From Photobacterium aphoticum (GTDB taxonomy: Bacteria; Pseudomonadota; Gammaproteobacteria; Enterobacterales; Vibrionaceae), in contig NZ_LDOV01000012.1 in NCBI RefSeq assembly GCF_001029435.1, positions 1-45,341 of the forward strand: 45,341 bases of DNA, given 5' to 3'. The position numbers and the translations under genes are program-made. Under the pieces are notes generated by a model, which made no database searches, was not told the DNA's origin, and saw only the letters and a list, made by a program, of their open reading frames with translations. Shown here piece by piece: positions 25,818 through 34,784 of this stretch. Position 1 is the stretch's first letter. The number at the start of each line of letters is the position of its first letter.

Positions 25818-27038
25818 CTAAAGCAGGCTACAGGCTTTTTGCAGGGCAGCAATAAAGCGTTCAACATCTTGTTCAGTATTATACAGCGCCAACGACACAC
25901 GCAGAGTGCCGTTAACGTGCAGGGCATCCATCATCGGATGGGCGCAGTGGTGACCGGCGCGCAGGGCAATGCCTTGCTGATCCAGCAGGGTCGCAATGTC
26001 CTGATGGTGTACGCCATCCACCACAAAAGAAAACAGGCTGGCATGGGGCTGCAGGCCAATAATGCGCAGATCGTCAATATCTGCAATACCGGCCAGTGCC
26101 ATTTCACGCAGGCGGTGAATATGCGCTTCACTTGCGTCGCGATCTAACCCTTGCAGCCACTCAATGGCCGCCGCCAGAGCCAGACTGCCGGCCACATTCG
26201 GGGTGCCAGCTTCAAACTTGCCCGGTAAGCCCGCATAGGTGGTGCCGGCAAAGCTGACTTTTTCCACCATCTTGCCGCCGCCGTGCCACGGTGGCATCGC
26301 TTCTAATAAGGCTTGTTTGCCGTACAGAACACCAATGCCCGCCGGCGCATAGATTTTGTGGCCGGAGAACACATAGAAATCGGCATCCAGCGCTTGCACG
26401 TCCACGGTTTCGTGGGCGACCGCTTGGGCACCATCAATCACGGCAATGGCCCCGACATCATGCGCAGCGTGGATCATCGCTTCAATCGGATGGCGAGTGC
26501 CGGTGACATTGCTGACATGGGCCACGGCCACAATTTTGGTGTTCGGGCTCAGCAATTGGTAATAGGCCTCCAAATCCAGCGTACAGTCCGCTTTCATTGG
26601 AATTTTCACCACGCGTGCGCCTGTCTGCTCGGCCACCATTTGCCACGGCACAATGTTGGCGTGGTGCTCCATTTCGCTCACCAGGATCTCATCGCCCGCT
26701 TGCAACGTGTGGCGGGCGTAAGTGTTGGCGATCAGGTTCAGGGCTTCGGTGGCGCCACGGGTCCAGATAATTTCTTTGCTCGATGCCGCGTGCAGGAAGT
26801 GCTGCACCGTTTCGCGGGCACGTTCAAATTGCACGGTGGCCGCTGCGGTCAGGCTGTGACTGCCTCGGTGCACATTCGCGTTTTGTCCTTGGTAATACTG
26901 GCTGATCGTGTCGATCACGGCGCGCGGCTTTTGGGTGGTCGCGGCACTGTCCAGATAAACCAAAGGTTGGCCGTTGCTCTCTTGAGAAAGAGCCGGAAAT
27001 TGTTGGCGAATGTGGTCGATAGTAAATTGGGCTGTCAT
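25818..27038 (-). CDS. csdA: Cysteine desulfurase CsdA
   Basis: 406 residues, a class V aminotransferase-fold PLP enzyme of the SufS/CsdA group that converts cysteine to alanine and forms a persulfide. The PLP lysine is Lys228 in FSGHKIYAPAGIG; the catalytic cysteine is Cys365 in RAGHHCAHPMM; other marks are YLDSAATTQKPRAV, NVHRGSHSL and IDGAQAVAHE. A SufS-type enzyme is separated from CsdA by context: here it is followed by csdE and lies beside tcdA, with no suf genes. Start is at 27038; the ribosome binding site is weak. Confidence 0.94.
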   Translation of the reverse strand: MTAQFTIDHIRQQFPALSQESNGQPLVYLDSAATTQKPRAVIDTISQYYQGQNANVHRGSHSLTAAATVQFERARETVQHFLHAASSKEIIWTRGATEALNLIANTYARHTLQAGDEILVSEMEHHANIVPWQMVAEQTGARVVKIPMKADCTLDLEAYYQLLSPNTKIVAVAHVSNVTGTRHPIEAMIHAAHDVGAIAVIDGAQAVAHETVDVQALDADFYVFSGHKIYAPAGIGVLYGKQALLEAMPPWHGGGKMVEKVSFAGTTYAGLPGKFEAGTPNVAGSLALAAAIEWLQGLDRDASEAHIHRLREMALAGIADIDDLRIIGLQPHASLFSFVVDGVHHQDIATLLDQQGIALRAGHHCAHPMMDALHVNGTLRVSLALYNTEQDVERFIAALQKACSLL

Positions 27039-27201
27039 GGTGGATCACGTTGCAAAGAGACAAGGGAGGGGATCATGCGGTGAAAACCGGCTCAGGGCAA
27101 GTGTTTCTCCGCCTTGCTATCATTTTATACCGAAGTCCGGTTCACCGTCAGTGCCCAGAGCAAGATCGAAAGGGAGAGGTGTGATAGGGTAAAAAAAGGA
27201 T

Positions 27202-27232
27202 AAAAAAAAGCACTGCGTTGGGGCGCAGTGCT
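27202..27232 (-). terminator. Intrinsic terminator of gcvB
   Basis: Minus strand AGCACTGCG-ccccaa-CGCAGTGCT followed by an eight-T run. Confidence 0.93.
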
Positions 27233-27399
27233 AAGAATAAATTTTGACAGACAGGTCAAAAATACAGGAAGTAAAAGTGGTAGATTGACTACCTGTCCGG
27301 CACAACCCGGACAATATGCAAACACAACATCGCAACAATGTTTAAGACCAAATGCCAGAGGGCTGAAAACTTGGCCTGCCTCACCGTTGCGAGGCAAAT
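27202..27399 (-). ncRNA. gcvB: GcvB small regulatory RNA
   Basis: About 198 nt on the minus strand, divergent from gcvA as in E. coli. It shows a 5' stem (TGCCTC...GAGGCA), a G/U-rich single-stranded stretch (TTGTTGCGATGTTGTGTTTG) like the R1 targeting region of GcvB, and ACTTCCTGTATTTTTGACC then TGTCTG, matching the second conserved GcvB block. It ends in a strong intrinsic terminator. GcvB binds Hfq and represses many amino-acid and peptide transport mRNAs. The 5' end is inferred from a TATAAA box at 27407-27412. Confidence 0.9.
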
Positions 27400-27474
27400 C
27401 ATAGGGTTTATATGGCACTTGAACAATGGACAATTTATAATGTTTACCATAAAAAAAACTAATGCAGGATAGCC
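27400..27474. promoter_or_regulatory. gcvB/gcvA divergent promoter region
   Basis: 75 bp between the inferred gcvB start and the gcvA ATG. The minus-strand -10 TATAAA is at 27412-27407. No good TTGACA-like -35 is present, which suits activation by GcvA. AT-rich stretches (TTTATAATG, an A8 run) lie next to gcvA. Confidence 0.6.
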
Positions 27475-28455
27475 ATGTCTAGACGTCTCCCGCCGCTCAA
27501 CTCACTGAAAGTGTTTGAGGCTGCCGCACGCCATCTCAGTTTTACCCGCGCCGCTGAAGAATTATTTGTCACACAAGCGGCAGTCAGCCATCAAATTAAG
27601 GCGTTAGAAGAATTTTTAGGGCTGAAACTGTTCCGTCGACGTAACCGTTCGTTGCTGCTAACGGAAGAAGGGCAAAGCTACTTCCTTGACATCAAAGACA
27701 TCTTTTCGGCCATTGCAGAGGCCACTGACAGGGTGCTTGAGCGTGGCTCGAAAGGCGCATTAACCATTAGTTTACCTCCTAGTTTTGCCATTCAATGGCT
27801 GGTGCCGCGTCTGGCGGATTTTAATGAGCAACATCCGGATGTCGATGTACGCATTAAAGCGGTGGATCTGGATGAAGGCTCGCTGACTGAAGATGTGGAC
27901 GTGGCGATTTATTACGGTCGGGGCAACTGGCCGGGCCTGCGTGCCGATAAACTGTACCAAGAATTCTTATTGCCGGTGTGTTCACCGATGTTGCTGACCG
28001 GCCCCAAACCGCTACGCACCTTGGATGACTTGAAATTACATACGCTATTGCATGACACCTCGCGCAAAGAGTGGAAAAACTATGTGCGTCAGCACGGTAT
28101 TGAAGGCACGAACGTCAACCAGGGGCCGATTTTCAGTCACTCCACCATGGTGTTGCAAGCGGCGGCGCACGGACAGGGCATCGCATTGGGGAACAATGTA
28201 CTGGCACAGCCCGAGTTGGATGCGGGCCGTTTGGTGTGCCCGTTTGATGAAGTGCTGATGAGTAAAAACGCCTTCTATGTGGTGTGTCAGGAACGTCAGG
28301 CGGAAACCGGCCGTATTCAAATTTTCCGTGACTGGGTACTGGCTAAAGCTGCCCGCGAGCAGGAAGATTTGCCGGATCTGGAAACCGGTGACGATAACGC
28401 CGTGTTGGCCGAATCAGGCGCGGAAGCGGGCACAGGACGTGACGGCAATGAGTGA
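27475..28455 (+). CDS. gcvA: Glycine cleavage system transcriptional activator GcvA
   Basis: 326 residues, a LysR-type regulator that in E. coli controls gcvTHP and gcvB in response to glycine. The N-terminus RLPPLNSLKVFEAAARHLSFTRAAEELFVTQAAVSHQIK is nearly identical to E. coli GcvA and contains the winged HTH. Residues WLVPRL, DVDVAIYYGRGNWPGL, LLPVCSP and HSTMVLQAAAHGQGIALGNN are also shared. It is about 20 residues longer than E. coli GcvA, with an acidic C-terminal tail (DLETGDDNAVLAESGAEAG). Its end overlaps the next gene by 8 nt. Confidence 0.96.
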   Translation: MSRRLPPLNSLKVFEAAARHLSFTRAAEELFVTQAAVSHQIKALEEFLGLKLFRRRNRSLLLTEEGQSYFLDIKDIFSAIAEATDRVLERGSKGALTISLPPSFAIQWLVPRLADFNEQHPDVDVRIKAVDLDEGSLTEDVDVAIYYGRGNWPGLRADKLYQEFLLPVCSPMLLTGPKPLRTLDDLKLHTLLHDTSRKEWKNYVRQHGIEGTNVNQGPIFSHSTMVLQAAAHGQGIALGNNVLAQPELDAGRLVCPFDEVLMSKNAFYVVCQERQAETGRIQIFRDWVLAKAAREQEDLPDLETGDDNAVLAESGAEAGTGRDGNE

Positions 28456-29155
28456 GACGACAGCAGCGATGACAGAATATCGGATTGATACGCCGGCAGA
28501 CGGCCAGTACCGCGCGACCTTTTTATTTGCCCACGGCGCCGGGGCTGGCATGGATCATCCGTTCATGACGGCGGTGGCCCAAGGTTTGGCCGCCAAAGGG
28601 ATCCGCGTGGTGCGGTTTGATTTTCCTTATATGGTGAAGCGCCGGGAAGACGGCAAAAAGCGTCCGCCGGATCGCCAGCCGAAATTGTTGCTGGATTTTC
28701 AGCGTCATATTCAGGCGTTCGCCCAAGAGGCCGCGCAAACCGGAACCGCATTAGTGATCGGCGGCAAATCCATGGGCGGTCGCATGGCCAGCTTGATGGT
28801 ATCGCCAGAAGCGGAGGCCGCGCCAGAGGTGGAAAACTGTCAGGCGTTGGTGGCTGGTGTGGCTTGTTTGGGCTTTCCGTTTCATCCGCCGGGTAAACCG
28901 GAGAATTTCCGTGGCGATCACCTCAAGAGCACGACACTGCCCACCCTGATCTTACAAGGTGAGCGTGACACCTTTGGTACCCGCGAGGAAATGGCACAGT
29001 GGCCGTTGTCAGATACTGTGAATACATTCTTTTTGCCTGATGGCGATCACAGCTTCAAACCGCGTAAAGCATCCGGCCACACGGAAGCGGGCAATATTGC
29101 ACTGGCCGTGAATGCATTGGCTGACTTTATTGAAACGTGCATGAAACCGGTATGA
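28448..29155 (+). CDS. Alpha/beta hydrolase (KANL3/TEX30-like)
   Basis: 235 residues from the ATG at 28448, which overlaps the end of gcvA; a second Met at 28469 is possible. The fold is a compact alpha/beta hydrolase: FLFAHGAGAGMDHPFM supplies the oxyanion-hole region, GGKSMGGRMAS the nucleophile Ser108, GERDTFG the acid Asp174 and GDHSF the base His201. The complete triad suggests an active esterase, but no substrate can be named. The HGAGAGMDHPFM motif is characteristic of the TEX30/KANL3-like group. Probably co-transcribed and translationally coupled with gcvA. Confidence 0.85.
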   Translation: MSETTAAMTEYRIDTPADGQYRATFLFAHGAGAGMDHPFMTAVAQGLAAKGIRVVRFDFPYMVKRREDGKKRPPDRQPKLLLDFQRHIQAFAQEAAQTGTALVIGGKSMGGRMASLMVSPEAEAAPEVENCQALVAGVACLGFPFHPPGKPENFRGDHLKSTTLPTLILQGERDTFGTREEMAQWPLSDTVNTFFLPDGDHSFKPRKASGHTEAGNIALAVNALADFIETCMKPV

Positions 29156-29223
29156 CGCATGCATCGCACGTGCAATGCGCGTATAAATGTCATGAAAGAC
29201 AGCGATAAAGAAGGAATGAACTC

Positions 29224-29661
29224 GTGACTCAACAAGTGTCATCGCAATCGTCACTACAACCGTCACCGCAATGGGAACCGCAATCGGCTATGAGTCGGTT
29301 TTTATTGGTGTTTGCTGCGCTCAGTGGTGCGGTCACCGTGTCATTGGGGGCGTTTGCTGCCCACGGATTGAAAGCCCAATTATCGCCGTATTTACTGGGC
29401 GTGTTTGAAACGGGCGTGCAGTATCAGGCGTGGCATACCCTGGCGATAATGGGATGCGTAATATTGTCACGCATTCTTGGATCAAAACAGGTATTATACG
29501 CAGCCCTGTTTTTTGCCGTCGGGATCTTGTTCTTCAGCGGCAGCCTGTATGCATTGGCGTTAACGGGTATTAAGTGGTTTGGCCCCATCACTCCGATGGG
29601 AGGCGTCTGTTTTATTATTGGCTGGGTAGCGCTTGCAGTGGCTGCCTGGCGATCAGCTTGA
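29224..29661 (+). CDS. ygdD: DUF423 inner-membrane protein YgdD
   Basis: 145 residues starting with GTG (GAAGGA upstream); an ATG at 29290 would remove a 22-residue Gln/Ser-rich extension but has no ribosome binding site. Four hydrophobic segments are present. The family signature LGAFAAHGLKAQLSPYLLGVFETGVQYQAWHTLAIMG is clear, and IKWFGPITPMGGVCFIIGW closes the protein. It is a small integral membrane protein of unknown biochemical function. The order gcvA, ygdD, rlmM is as in E. coli. Confidence 0.9.
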   Translation: MTQQVSSQSSLQPSPQWEPQSAMSRFLLVFAALSGAVTVSLGAFAAHGLKAQLSPYLLGVFETGVQYQAWHTLAIMGCVILSRILGSKQVLYAALFFAVGILFFSGSLYALALTGIKWFGPITPMGGVCFIIGWVALAVAAWRSA

Positions 29662-29670
29662 GGGTTGAAA

Positions 29671-30753
29671 GTGAATCAAGTTCTGTTGTACTGCCGTCCC
29701 GGTTTCGAGAAGGAATGTGCCGGTGAAGTTCAAGACAAAGCAAATACGCTGGAGTTGTATGGCTTTCCTCGGGTAAAGAATAATACCGGTTATGTGATTT
29801 TCGAATTCTACACACCGGGCGATGCGGATAAGTTTATCCAGCAGCAGCCGTTTGCTGAGCTGATCTTTGCTCGTCAAATGCTGGCGGTACAACCGCTGTT
29901 GACCGATTTGCCATCGGACGATCGTATTTCGCCGATTTTGGAAGCGGTGGAAGATTTCCCGCGCTGTGGCGATCTGCGTGTTGAAACGCCGGATACCAAT
30001 GAAGCGAAAGAGCTGTTGAAGTTCTGCCGTAAGTTTACTGTGCCATTGCGCCAAGCCATGCGTGGTAAAGGCGTGTTGTACCACAAAGACAACGCGAAGA
30101 AGCCGGTATTGCACCTGTGCTTTATTGCCCCGGGTTGCTGTTACGTGGGTTACTCGTACAGCCACAACAACTCCGCGTTCTTCATGGGCATTCCGCGTTT
30201 GAAATTCCCGGCAGATGCCCCAAGCCGTTCAACGCTGAAACTGGAAGAAGCCTTCCATGTGTTTATTCCACGCGAAGAGTGGGATGAGCGTTTGGCACCT
30301 GGCATGTGGGGTGTAGACTTGGGCGCATGTCCGGGCGGTTGGACGTACCAGTTGGTGAAGCGTTCGATGTTCGTTCACGCGATCGATAACGGCCAGATGG
30401 CACAAAGCCTGATGGATACCGGTCAGGTGAAACACCACGAAGTGGATGGCTTTAAGTTTGAGCCGCCACGTAAGAACGTCACGTGGATTGTGTGTGACAT
30501 GATTGAAAAGCCTGCCCGCGTGGCGCACCTGATGGGTGACTGGCTGATCAAAGCATGGGCAAAAGAAGCAATCTTCAACCTGAAACTGCCAATGAAAGGC
30601 CGTTATGATGAAGTACTGCAGGACATTGAGAACCTGAAAGTGTACTTGATCCAAAATGGCGTGAAGTTCAAGCTGCAGGCTAAACACCTGTACCATGACC
30701 GCGAAGAGATCACGGTACACATCCAGCGTCTGGATAACCGCTCACCGTACTAA
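29671..30753 (+). CDS. rlmM: 23S rRNA 2'-O-ribose C2498 methyltransferase
   Basis: 360 residues from the GTG at 29671 (GAGGG, 6-nt spacing; a TTG 6 nt earlier is unlikely). It methylates the 2'-O of C2498 in the peptidyl-transferase loop of 23S rRNA using S-adenosylmethionine. The N-terminal THUMP-like domain begins [18 protein letters not shown]. The SAM loop is [11 protein letters not shown] (residues 214-224). [14 protein letters not shown] carries the catalytic Lys region, and [11 protein letters not shown] ends the Rossmann fold. It starts 9 bp after ygdD, so they share an operon. A terminator follows. Confidence 0.96.
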   Translation: MNQVLLYCRPGFEKECAGEVQDKANTLELYGFPRVKNNTGYVIFEFYTPGDADKFIQQQPFAELIFARQMLAVQPLLTDLPSDDRISPILEAVEDFPRCGDLRVETPDTNEAKELLKFCRKFTVPLRQAMRGKGVLYHKDNAKKPVLHLCFIAPGCCYVGYSYSHNNSAFFMGIPRLKFPADAPSRSTLKLEEAFHVFIPREEWDERLAPGMWGVDLGACPGGWTYQLVKRSMFVHAIDNGQMAQSLMDTGQVKHHEVDGFKFEPPRKNVTWIVCDMIEKPARVAHLMGDWLIKAWAKEAIFNLKLPMKGRYDEVLQDIENLKVYLIQNGVKFKLQAKHLYHDREEITVHIQRLDNRSPY

Positions 30754-30782
30754 GTAGGGTCGCGCAATAATACGAATATAGA

Positions 30783-30807
30783 AAGGTCGCCAAGGCGGCC
30801 TTTTTTT
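30783..30807 (+). terminator. Intrinsic terminator after rlmM
   Basis: AGGTCGCC-aa-GGCGGCCT (one G-T wobble) followed by a T7 run. Confidence 0.88.
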
Positions 30808-31323
30808 ATATTTATAAAATAAGGGTTGTCGACATTTTTAAGTCAAATAAATGACTGTTACGCCAAAACTTTGAATATATTTTGTGAATGAGACAAACGC
30901 TGATAAATAAATATAAAAAGGCGAGGCTTTCTTATGAATTAAGATCACAAAAAATTATTTTGCGGCATGGCAGGGAATCTTCCATGCACTATTATACTTT
31001 CATCAATTAATAGCCAATGTGTCATGTAATACGTCGCTTGTCGGAATATTCTGACAACGCGTAGGAAATATGACATTAAATGTTTAATTGTATTTACCAG
31101 AATGATGATGTTTCTCTATTTGTTTCTTGTTTTATAAATAGCGATATTTCATCGCGATAGTTATTGTCCTTTATATTTAATTCCGACGTGTGGGCCATTT
31201 ATTTGGCAGGACGTTGCACATTTTAAAACTCTCATTTGTCGTTCTAATACCCATTCTAACACCGACGGATAAAGAGATATAAAGGACAGCTGATCATTAT
31301 TATTTTTTAGTCAGAAGGAAAGT
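30808..31323 (+). other. Long AT-rich leader region of the exported protein gene
   Basis: 516 bp with no credible gene and clearly higher A+T than its neighbours. It holds a 20-bp near-perfect palindrome at 31038-31057, the small palindrome TGTCGACA at 30827-30834 and the inverted repeat GCGAT-atttc-ATCGC at 31141-31155. Such a long AT-rich upstream region suggests regulated expression, possibly with nucleoid-protein silencing (inference). No single promoter could be chosen. Confidence 0.5.
31038..31057. promoter_or_regulatory. Operator-like 20-bp palindrome
   Basis: TTGTCGGAATATTCTGACAA is palindromic except for one mismatched pair (positions 6 and 15). It lies 267 bp upstream of the 803-residue exported protein and looks like a binding site for a dimeric regulator. 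Confidence 0.5.
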
Positions 31324-33735
31324 ATGACAATGCACAAGACAGGTATGAAGTTTTCATTATTAGCCATGTCAATCATGGCATCAGGCATGGTCAATGCCAG
31401 CCAGAGCCAGCCAGAATACATTGAGATCATGAATGATACCGCGCGTAAGATTGAAGCGCGTTTGGCGGAACTGAACCAGTTCGCAGTATCACCGGATTAC
31501 CTGTACACTATTGATCAGGTCGACTTCCCTGCGTCACACGTACCGGCTTTTAGTAACGGTAAGTACCTGTCTATCAACGGCATTGTTTACCCTGTCACGA
31601 CAGATAACACGGTTTCTGCACCGATGCGTCATTGGTCGGATGAAAGTGCGATGCGCAACCTGTTCAGCTTCTTGGGTGATGAGTGGGAGTTGGGCTGGTA
31701 CCAAGGCGGTATCACTTTCGTGAATAAGACATTCGGTAACTACGATTACGGCAACGGCTGTTTGCTTGAGTACTACCCGATGGCAGATCATATTCCGGGT
31801 GAATACATCAATAAAGATTACGGTCTCGTGCGTGAATTAGAAACGTGTTTCGACAATTCAATGGGTGATCGTCCTGTTTATGAAGCTGAGCGTGTGAACC
31901 CTCACCACTTTGCGGTACATGCACAATATGCCAACTTCATTGCTTTGGAAGATTACAAGAACCAATTAATTGCCGCACATTCACCGCGTGCCCATTACGG
32001 TAAAATTGCGAACCCTGTGATTGGTTTCTACGATCAGAAAACCGGTCAAACCGATAAAATTACGGCGATCAGCAAAGGTCGTCCGTACACCACCATTAAT
32101 GATATCCGTCGTCACGGCGAACAATTATATGTATCGGCAGTAACGGCACATAACCGTGTTGATATTTTCGATATTGAAACGAAAGAATACCAATATTCTC
32201 TGGGTATTAACCTAGAGGGTGCGGCGAAAATTGCAGTATCAGATCAATACGTATTGGTGAGCGGCAAGAAAGGCATTGCGGTTTACCACAATGTGACCGC
32301 TGAAAAACACGAAATTAAAGAGGTGAAGCCGTTTGCGTACCTAGTAAATAACGGTGCGCACAGCCTAGAACTGCTGGGTAACAAACTGCTGGCGGCATCA
32401 AGCACGGGTTATGCGGTTTATGATTTGGCTTCACTGTCTGAAGGTCAAACGCAAAAAGCCATGGTGGAAGCACCGGTAGGCTTTGCCACGATTGATGTGA
32501 AAGGCAACCAGCTGATCGCAAAACAAAGCCAGCGCGTGGCGATGTATGACATCGAGAAATTCATCGCTGACGGCTACCGTTTCAAAGAAGCGGCACAAGC
32601 GGTGTACCAAGTAGATGGTCAGCACCTGAGCGCAAAAGATTTGCTACTGACAGATCACGGTTTCGTGACCCTGACTGACTCTGTGACGACCCATGTACAC
32701 ACGATCAATGCCGTGACGTTCACGCCAAACGTATCGGTACCTGAAGCAGCATTGACCTTCTCGGCTCTGCCAGCAGAAGCGACCGTGACCTCTGTGCTGC
32801 AAGACGGTGAAGGTGCCAGCGTACTTTCTCTGGTTGCGAACACTCGTTCTATGTTGAACGTACGTCTGCTAGACCGTGACACCGTGGAAATCACCAACTT
32901 CACAGAAGTGGACATGGCCAATGTGGCGTTGGATATCACGGCGCAAAACCAGTACAACTGGGCGCGTTTGGGTCAGCTAGATCGCCTGCCTGCACACACG
33001 CGCATTGTGTTGCCAATCACAGCACTGAATGCCGACAAGCGTTTTAACACAGTAGATGGCAGCGGTGTGTACGATTACAGCGGCATGCTAAAAACCATGC
33101 AAGGTGTGAGCGGTGCTTACGGCCATGAAGGCACTCAAAACGTCTTTACGTCACGCTTTAGCACCACCACGGAGCATCCGTTGTTGGATAAGCTAGCAGC
33201 GATCACGGCAAACTGGGACATCGAGTTCACTGACCGTACCATCTTCGATACACAAGAAGCGGAGTGGGATGCCAACAGCGCGAAGCGTCACATGGAATTG
33301 CTGACGAACATGGCTTACATCATGTCGAGCGATGCCTTCAAGCAGAAGCTGATGAACTACAAAGCGACTTACGGTCACGATATGCAGATCGGTCCAAACG
33401 TGTTGAAGACAGAGAGCGAGTACGCGAACTTCCTGAACATCACGCTGGGTGAGAACGGCTTTACTAACTTCCGTAAAGCGGAAGACTTCCAGAACCCGTA
33501 CGGCATCGTGGGTCGTCGTGGCACCATGTTTGGTTTGTCAGATGAAGAGCTGGATCGTATCGACCGTGGTGATGTGAACCGTTTTGCTCACTACATGGCT
33601 GAGCAGCTATCACGTAACTACTACATGGACTGTACGCCAACACCATGTTCGTGGAAAGAGCAGCATCTGGCGAAGCTGATCATGGATGTGATGACAGAAC
33701 TGACGGATGCCGGTGATTTGCCTTACCACCAGTAA
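31324..33735 (+). CDS. Large exported protein of unknown function with propeller-like repeats
   Basis: 803 residues; start supported by GAAGGAAAGT before the ATG. A Sec signal peptide (MTMHKTGMKFSLLAMSIMASGMVNA, cleavage after Ala25) points to the periplasm or outside. Residues ~75-200 contain a Trp/Tyr-rich block (RHWSDESAMRNLFSFLGDEWELGWYQGGITF). Residues ~215-520 show repeated short beta-type units (GEQLYVSAVTAHNRVDIFDIETKEY, DQYVLVSGKKGIAVYH, GNKLLAASSTGYAVYDLASL, GNQLIAKQSQRVAMYDIEKF) that resemble beta-propeller blades. The last ~200 residues look helical (NSAKRHMELLTNMAYIMSSDAFKQKLMNYKATYGHDMQIGP). The few cysteines (GNGCLL, ETCFDN, DCTPTPC) could form two disulfides. Codon use looks like a well-expressed gene. 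I do not recognise the family. Confidence 0.8.
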   Translation: MTMHKTGMKFSLLAMSIMASGMVNASQSQPEYIEIMNDTARKIEARLAELNQFAVSPDYLYTIDQVDFPASHVPAFSNGKYLSINGIVYPVTTDNTVSAPMRHWSDESAMRNLFSFLGDEWELGWYQGGITFVNKTFGNYDYGNGCLLEYYPMADHIPGEYINKDYGLVRELETCFDNSMGDRPVYEAERVNPHHFAVHAQYANFIALEDYKNQLIAAHSPRAHYGKIANPVIGFYDQKTGQTDKITAISKGRPYTTINDIRRHGEQLYVSAVTAHNRVDIFDIETKEYQYSLGINLEGAAKIAVSDQYVLVSGKKGIAVYHNVTAEKHEIKEVKPFAYLVNNGAHSLELLGNKLLAASSTGYAVYDLASLSEGQTQKAMVEAPVGFATIDVKGNQLIAKQSQRVAMYDIEKFIADGYRFKEAAQAVYQVDGQHLSAKDLLLTDHGFVTLTDSVTTHVHTINAVTFTPNVSVPEAALTFSALPAEATVTSVLQDGEGASVLSLVANTRSMLNVRLLDRDTVEITNFTEVDMANVALDITAQNQYNWARLGQLDRLPAHTRIVLPITALNADKRFNTVDGSGVYDYSGMLKTMQGVSGAYGHEGTQNVFTSRFSTTTEHPLLDKLAAITANWDIEFTDRTIFDTQEAEWDANSAKRHMELLTNMAYIMSSDAFKQKLMNYKATYGHDMQIGPNVLKTESEYANFLNITLGENGFTNFRKAEDFQNPYGIVGRRGTMFGLSDEELDRIDRGDVNRFAHYMAEQLSRNYYMDCTPTPCSWKEQHLAKLIMDVMTELTDAGDLPYHQ

Positions 33736-33787
33736 GCGCATCATTACCGCACTAAACAAAGCATAGCGAGTTGTTCCCTCGCACAAT

Positions 33788-33814
33788 AAAGCCACTCTTC
33801 GGAGTGGCTTTTTT
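33788..33814. terminator. Terminator after the exported protein, usable from both strands
   Basis: AAGCCACTC-ttcg-GAGTGGCTTTTTT with a stable TTCG tetraloop, between convergent genes (xni on the other strand). Confidence 0.92.
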
Positions 33815-33871
33815 CGTTACTCTTTTTTGTTACTGAAGACGCGGTATTTCTGTGCGCTTTCAGTGTATCGG

Positions 33872-34651
33872 TCAGGCTTCTGTTGGCTGATAGCGAATGT
33901 CTTGCAGGTTGAAGCCCAGTGTCAGATCCGTCTTCAGGCTGGCGACCTGTTTACAGGCAATGGCGCTGTCACGGTGTGCATCGATTTTCTTCTGCCATTT
34001 AGCCGGCAGATCGTCGGCGGCCAGAATCGCTTCCAAAGAAGGATAAAGGCTCAGCAGCTCAGTGGCCGCTTTCGGTCCAATGCCCGGCACGCCCGGGATC
34101 TTGCTGGAGCTGATCCCGGCCAGTCCCCAGTAATCAGTCAGTTGCTCGGGTTTTACGCCAAATTCTTTTTCAATGAACGGGCTGTCGAGCCAGCGCTCTT
34201 GGAAATAATCACGAATACGCAGGGTGGGCTGGAGTAACTGGCAGTAGCCTTTGTCGGTCGAAATGATGGTGACCTGCTCGCCGCGTGAAGCGACTTTGAG
34301 GGCCAGTGTTGCCACCAAATCATCGGCTTCATCGCCGTCAGACAGCAGGGAATCAATACCCATGTCCATAAAGGCATCTTGAATGATCTCCATCCCCGCA
34401 TGCAGCGCATCCGGCATCGGCTTGCGGCCTTCTTTATAGTGAGGCAGCAGTTCAGCGCGCCAGCCGCGATCGTCACCGTGGTGATCAAACACTGCCACAA
34501 TGTGGGTTGGCTGACTGATGTTGATGATTTTATGCAGCGCCTGACAACAGACTTTGGCGGTATTGGCGATGTCCGTTTCATTGTGCTGCGCTGCATGGAC
34601 CCGGCGGATCAGATTGAGGGCATCAATAATGACAAGGTGGATAGAGGACAT
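33872..34651 (-). CDS. xni: Flap endonuclease Xni (exonuclease IX)
   Basis: 259 residues from the ATG at 34651; the open frame extends upstream through a terminator and is not coding there. It is a small protein of the PolA 5'-nuclease family. [14 protein letters not shown] and [29 protein letters not shown] form the N-terminal metal/DNA-binding part; [14 protein letters not shown] carries metal-binding acids; [12 protein letters not shown] and the helix-hairpin-helix [20 protein letters not shown] follow. It acts on branched DNA in the cytoplasm. It stands alone, downstream of the ppnN terminator. Confidence 0.93.
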   Translation of the reverse strand: MSSIHLVIIDALNLIRRVHAAQHNETDIANTAKVCCQALHKIINISQPTHIVAVFDHHGDDRGWRAELLPHYKEGRKPMPDALHAGMEIIQDAFMDMGIDSLLSDGDEADDLVATLALKVASRGEQVTIISTDKGYCQLLQPTLRIRDYFQERWLDSPFIEKEFGVKPEQLTDYWGLAGISSSKIPGVPGIGPKAATELLSLYPSLEAILAADDLPAKWQKKIDAHRDSAIACKQVASLKTDLTLGFNLQDIRYQPTEA

Positions 34652-34676
34652 AGCAGTAACCGTTGTATAAGTTGGA

Positions 34677-34703
34677 ATAAAAAAAGGGCCTGTTGAGGCC
34701 CTT
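34677..34703 (-). terminator. Intrinsic terminator of ppnN
   Basis: Minus strand AAGGGCC-tcaaca-GGCCCTT followed by T residues, 80 bp after the ppnN stop and just upstream of the xni start. Confidence 0.85.
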
Positions 34704-34784
34704 ATTGTACGCATAGTTAGCCGGAAGTCACACCGCCGTTCTCGTGTACCACGTTCGTTCGCGGAGTGCGTGTGCGAGAAGGGG

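Noticed and set aside
27125..27433. Minus-strand 102-codon open frame beside gcvA
   Set aside because: It runs through the gcvB terminator hairpin and T-run and has no ribosome binding site; the DNA is better explained as the GcvB sRNA.
30900..30970. CRP-like site near TATGAATTAAGATCACA
   Set aside because: The half-sites have the wrong spacing (7 rather than 6 bp) and only partial match.
34652..34714. Upstream extension of xni to 34714
   Set aside because: It would start inside the ppnN terminator and add residues with no counterpart in Xni proteins.
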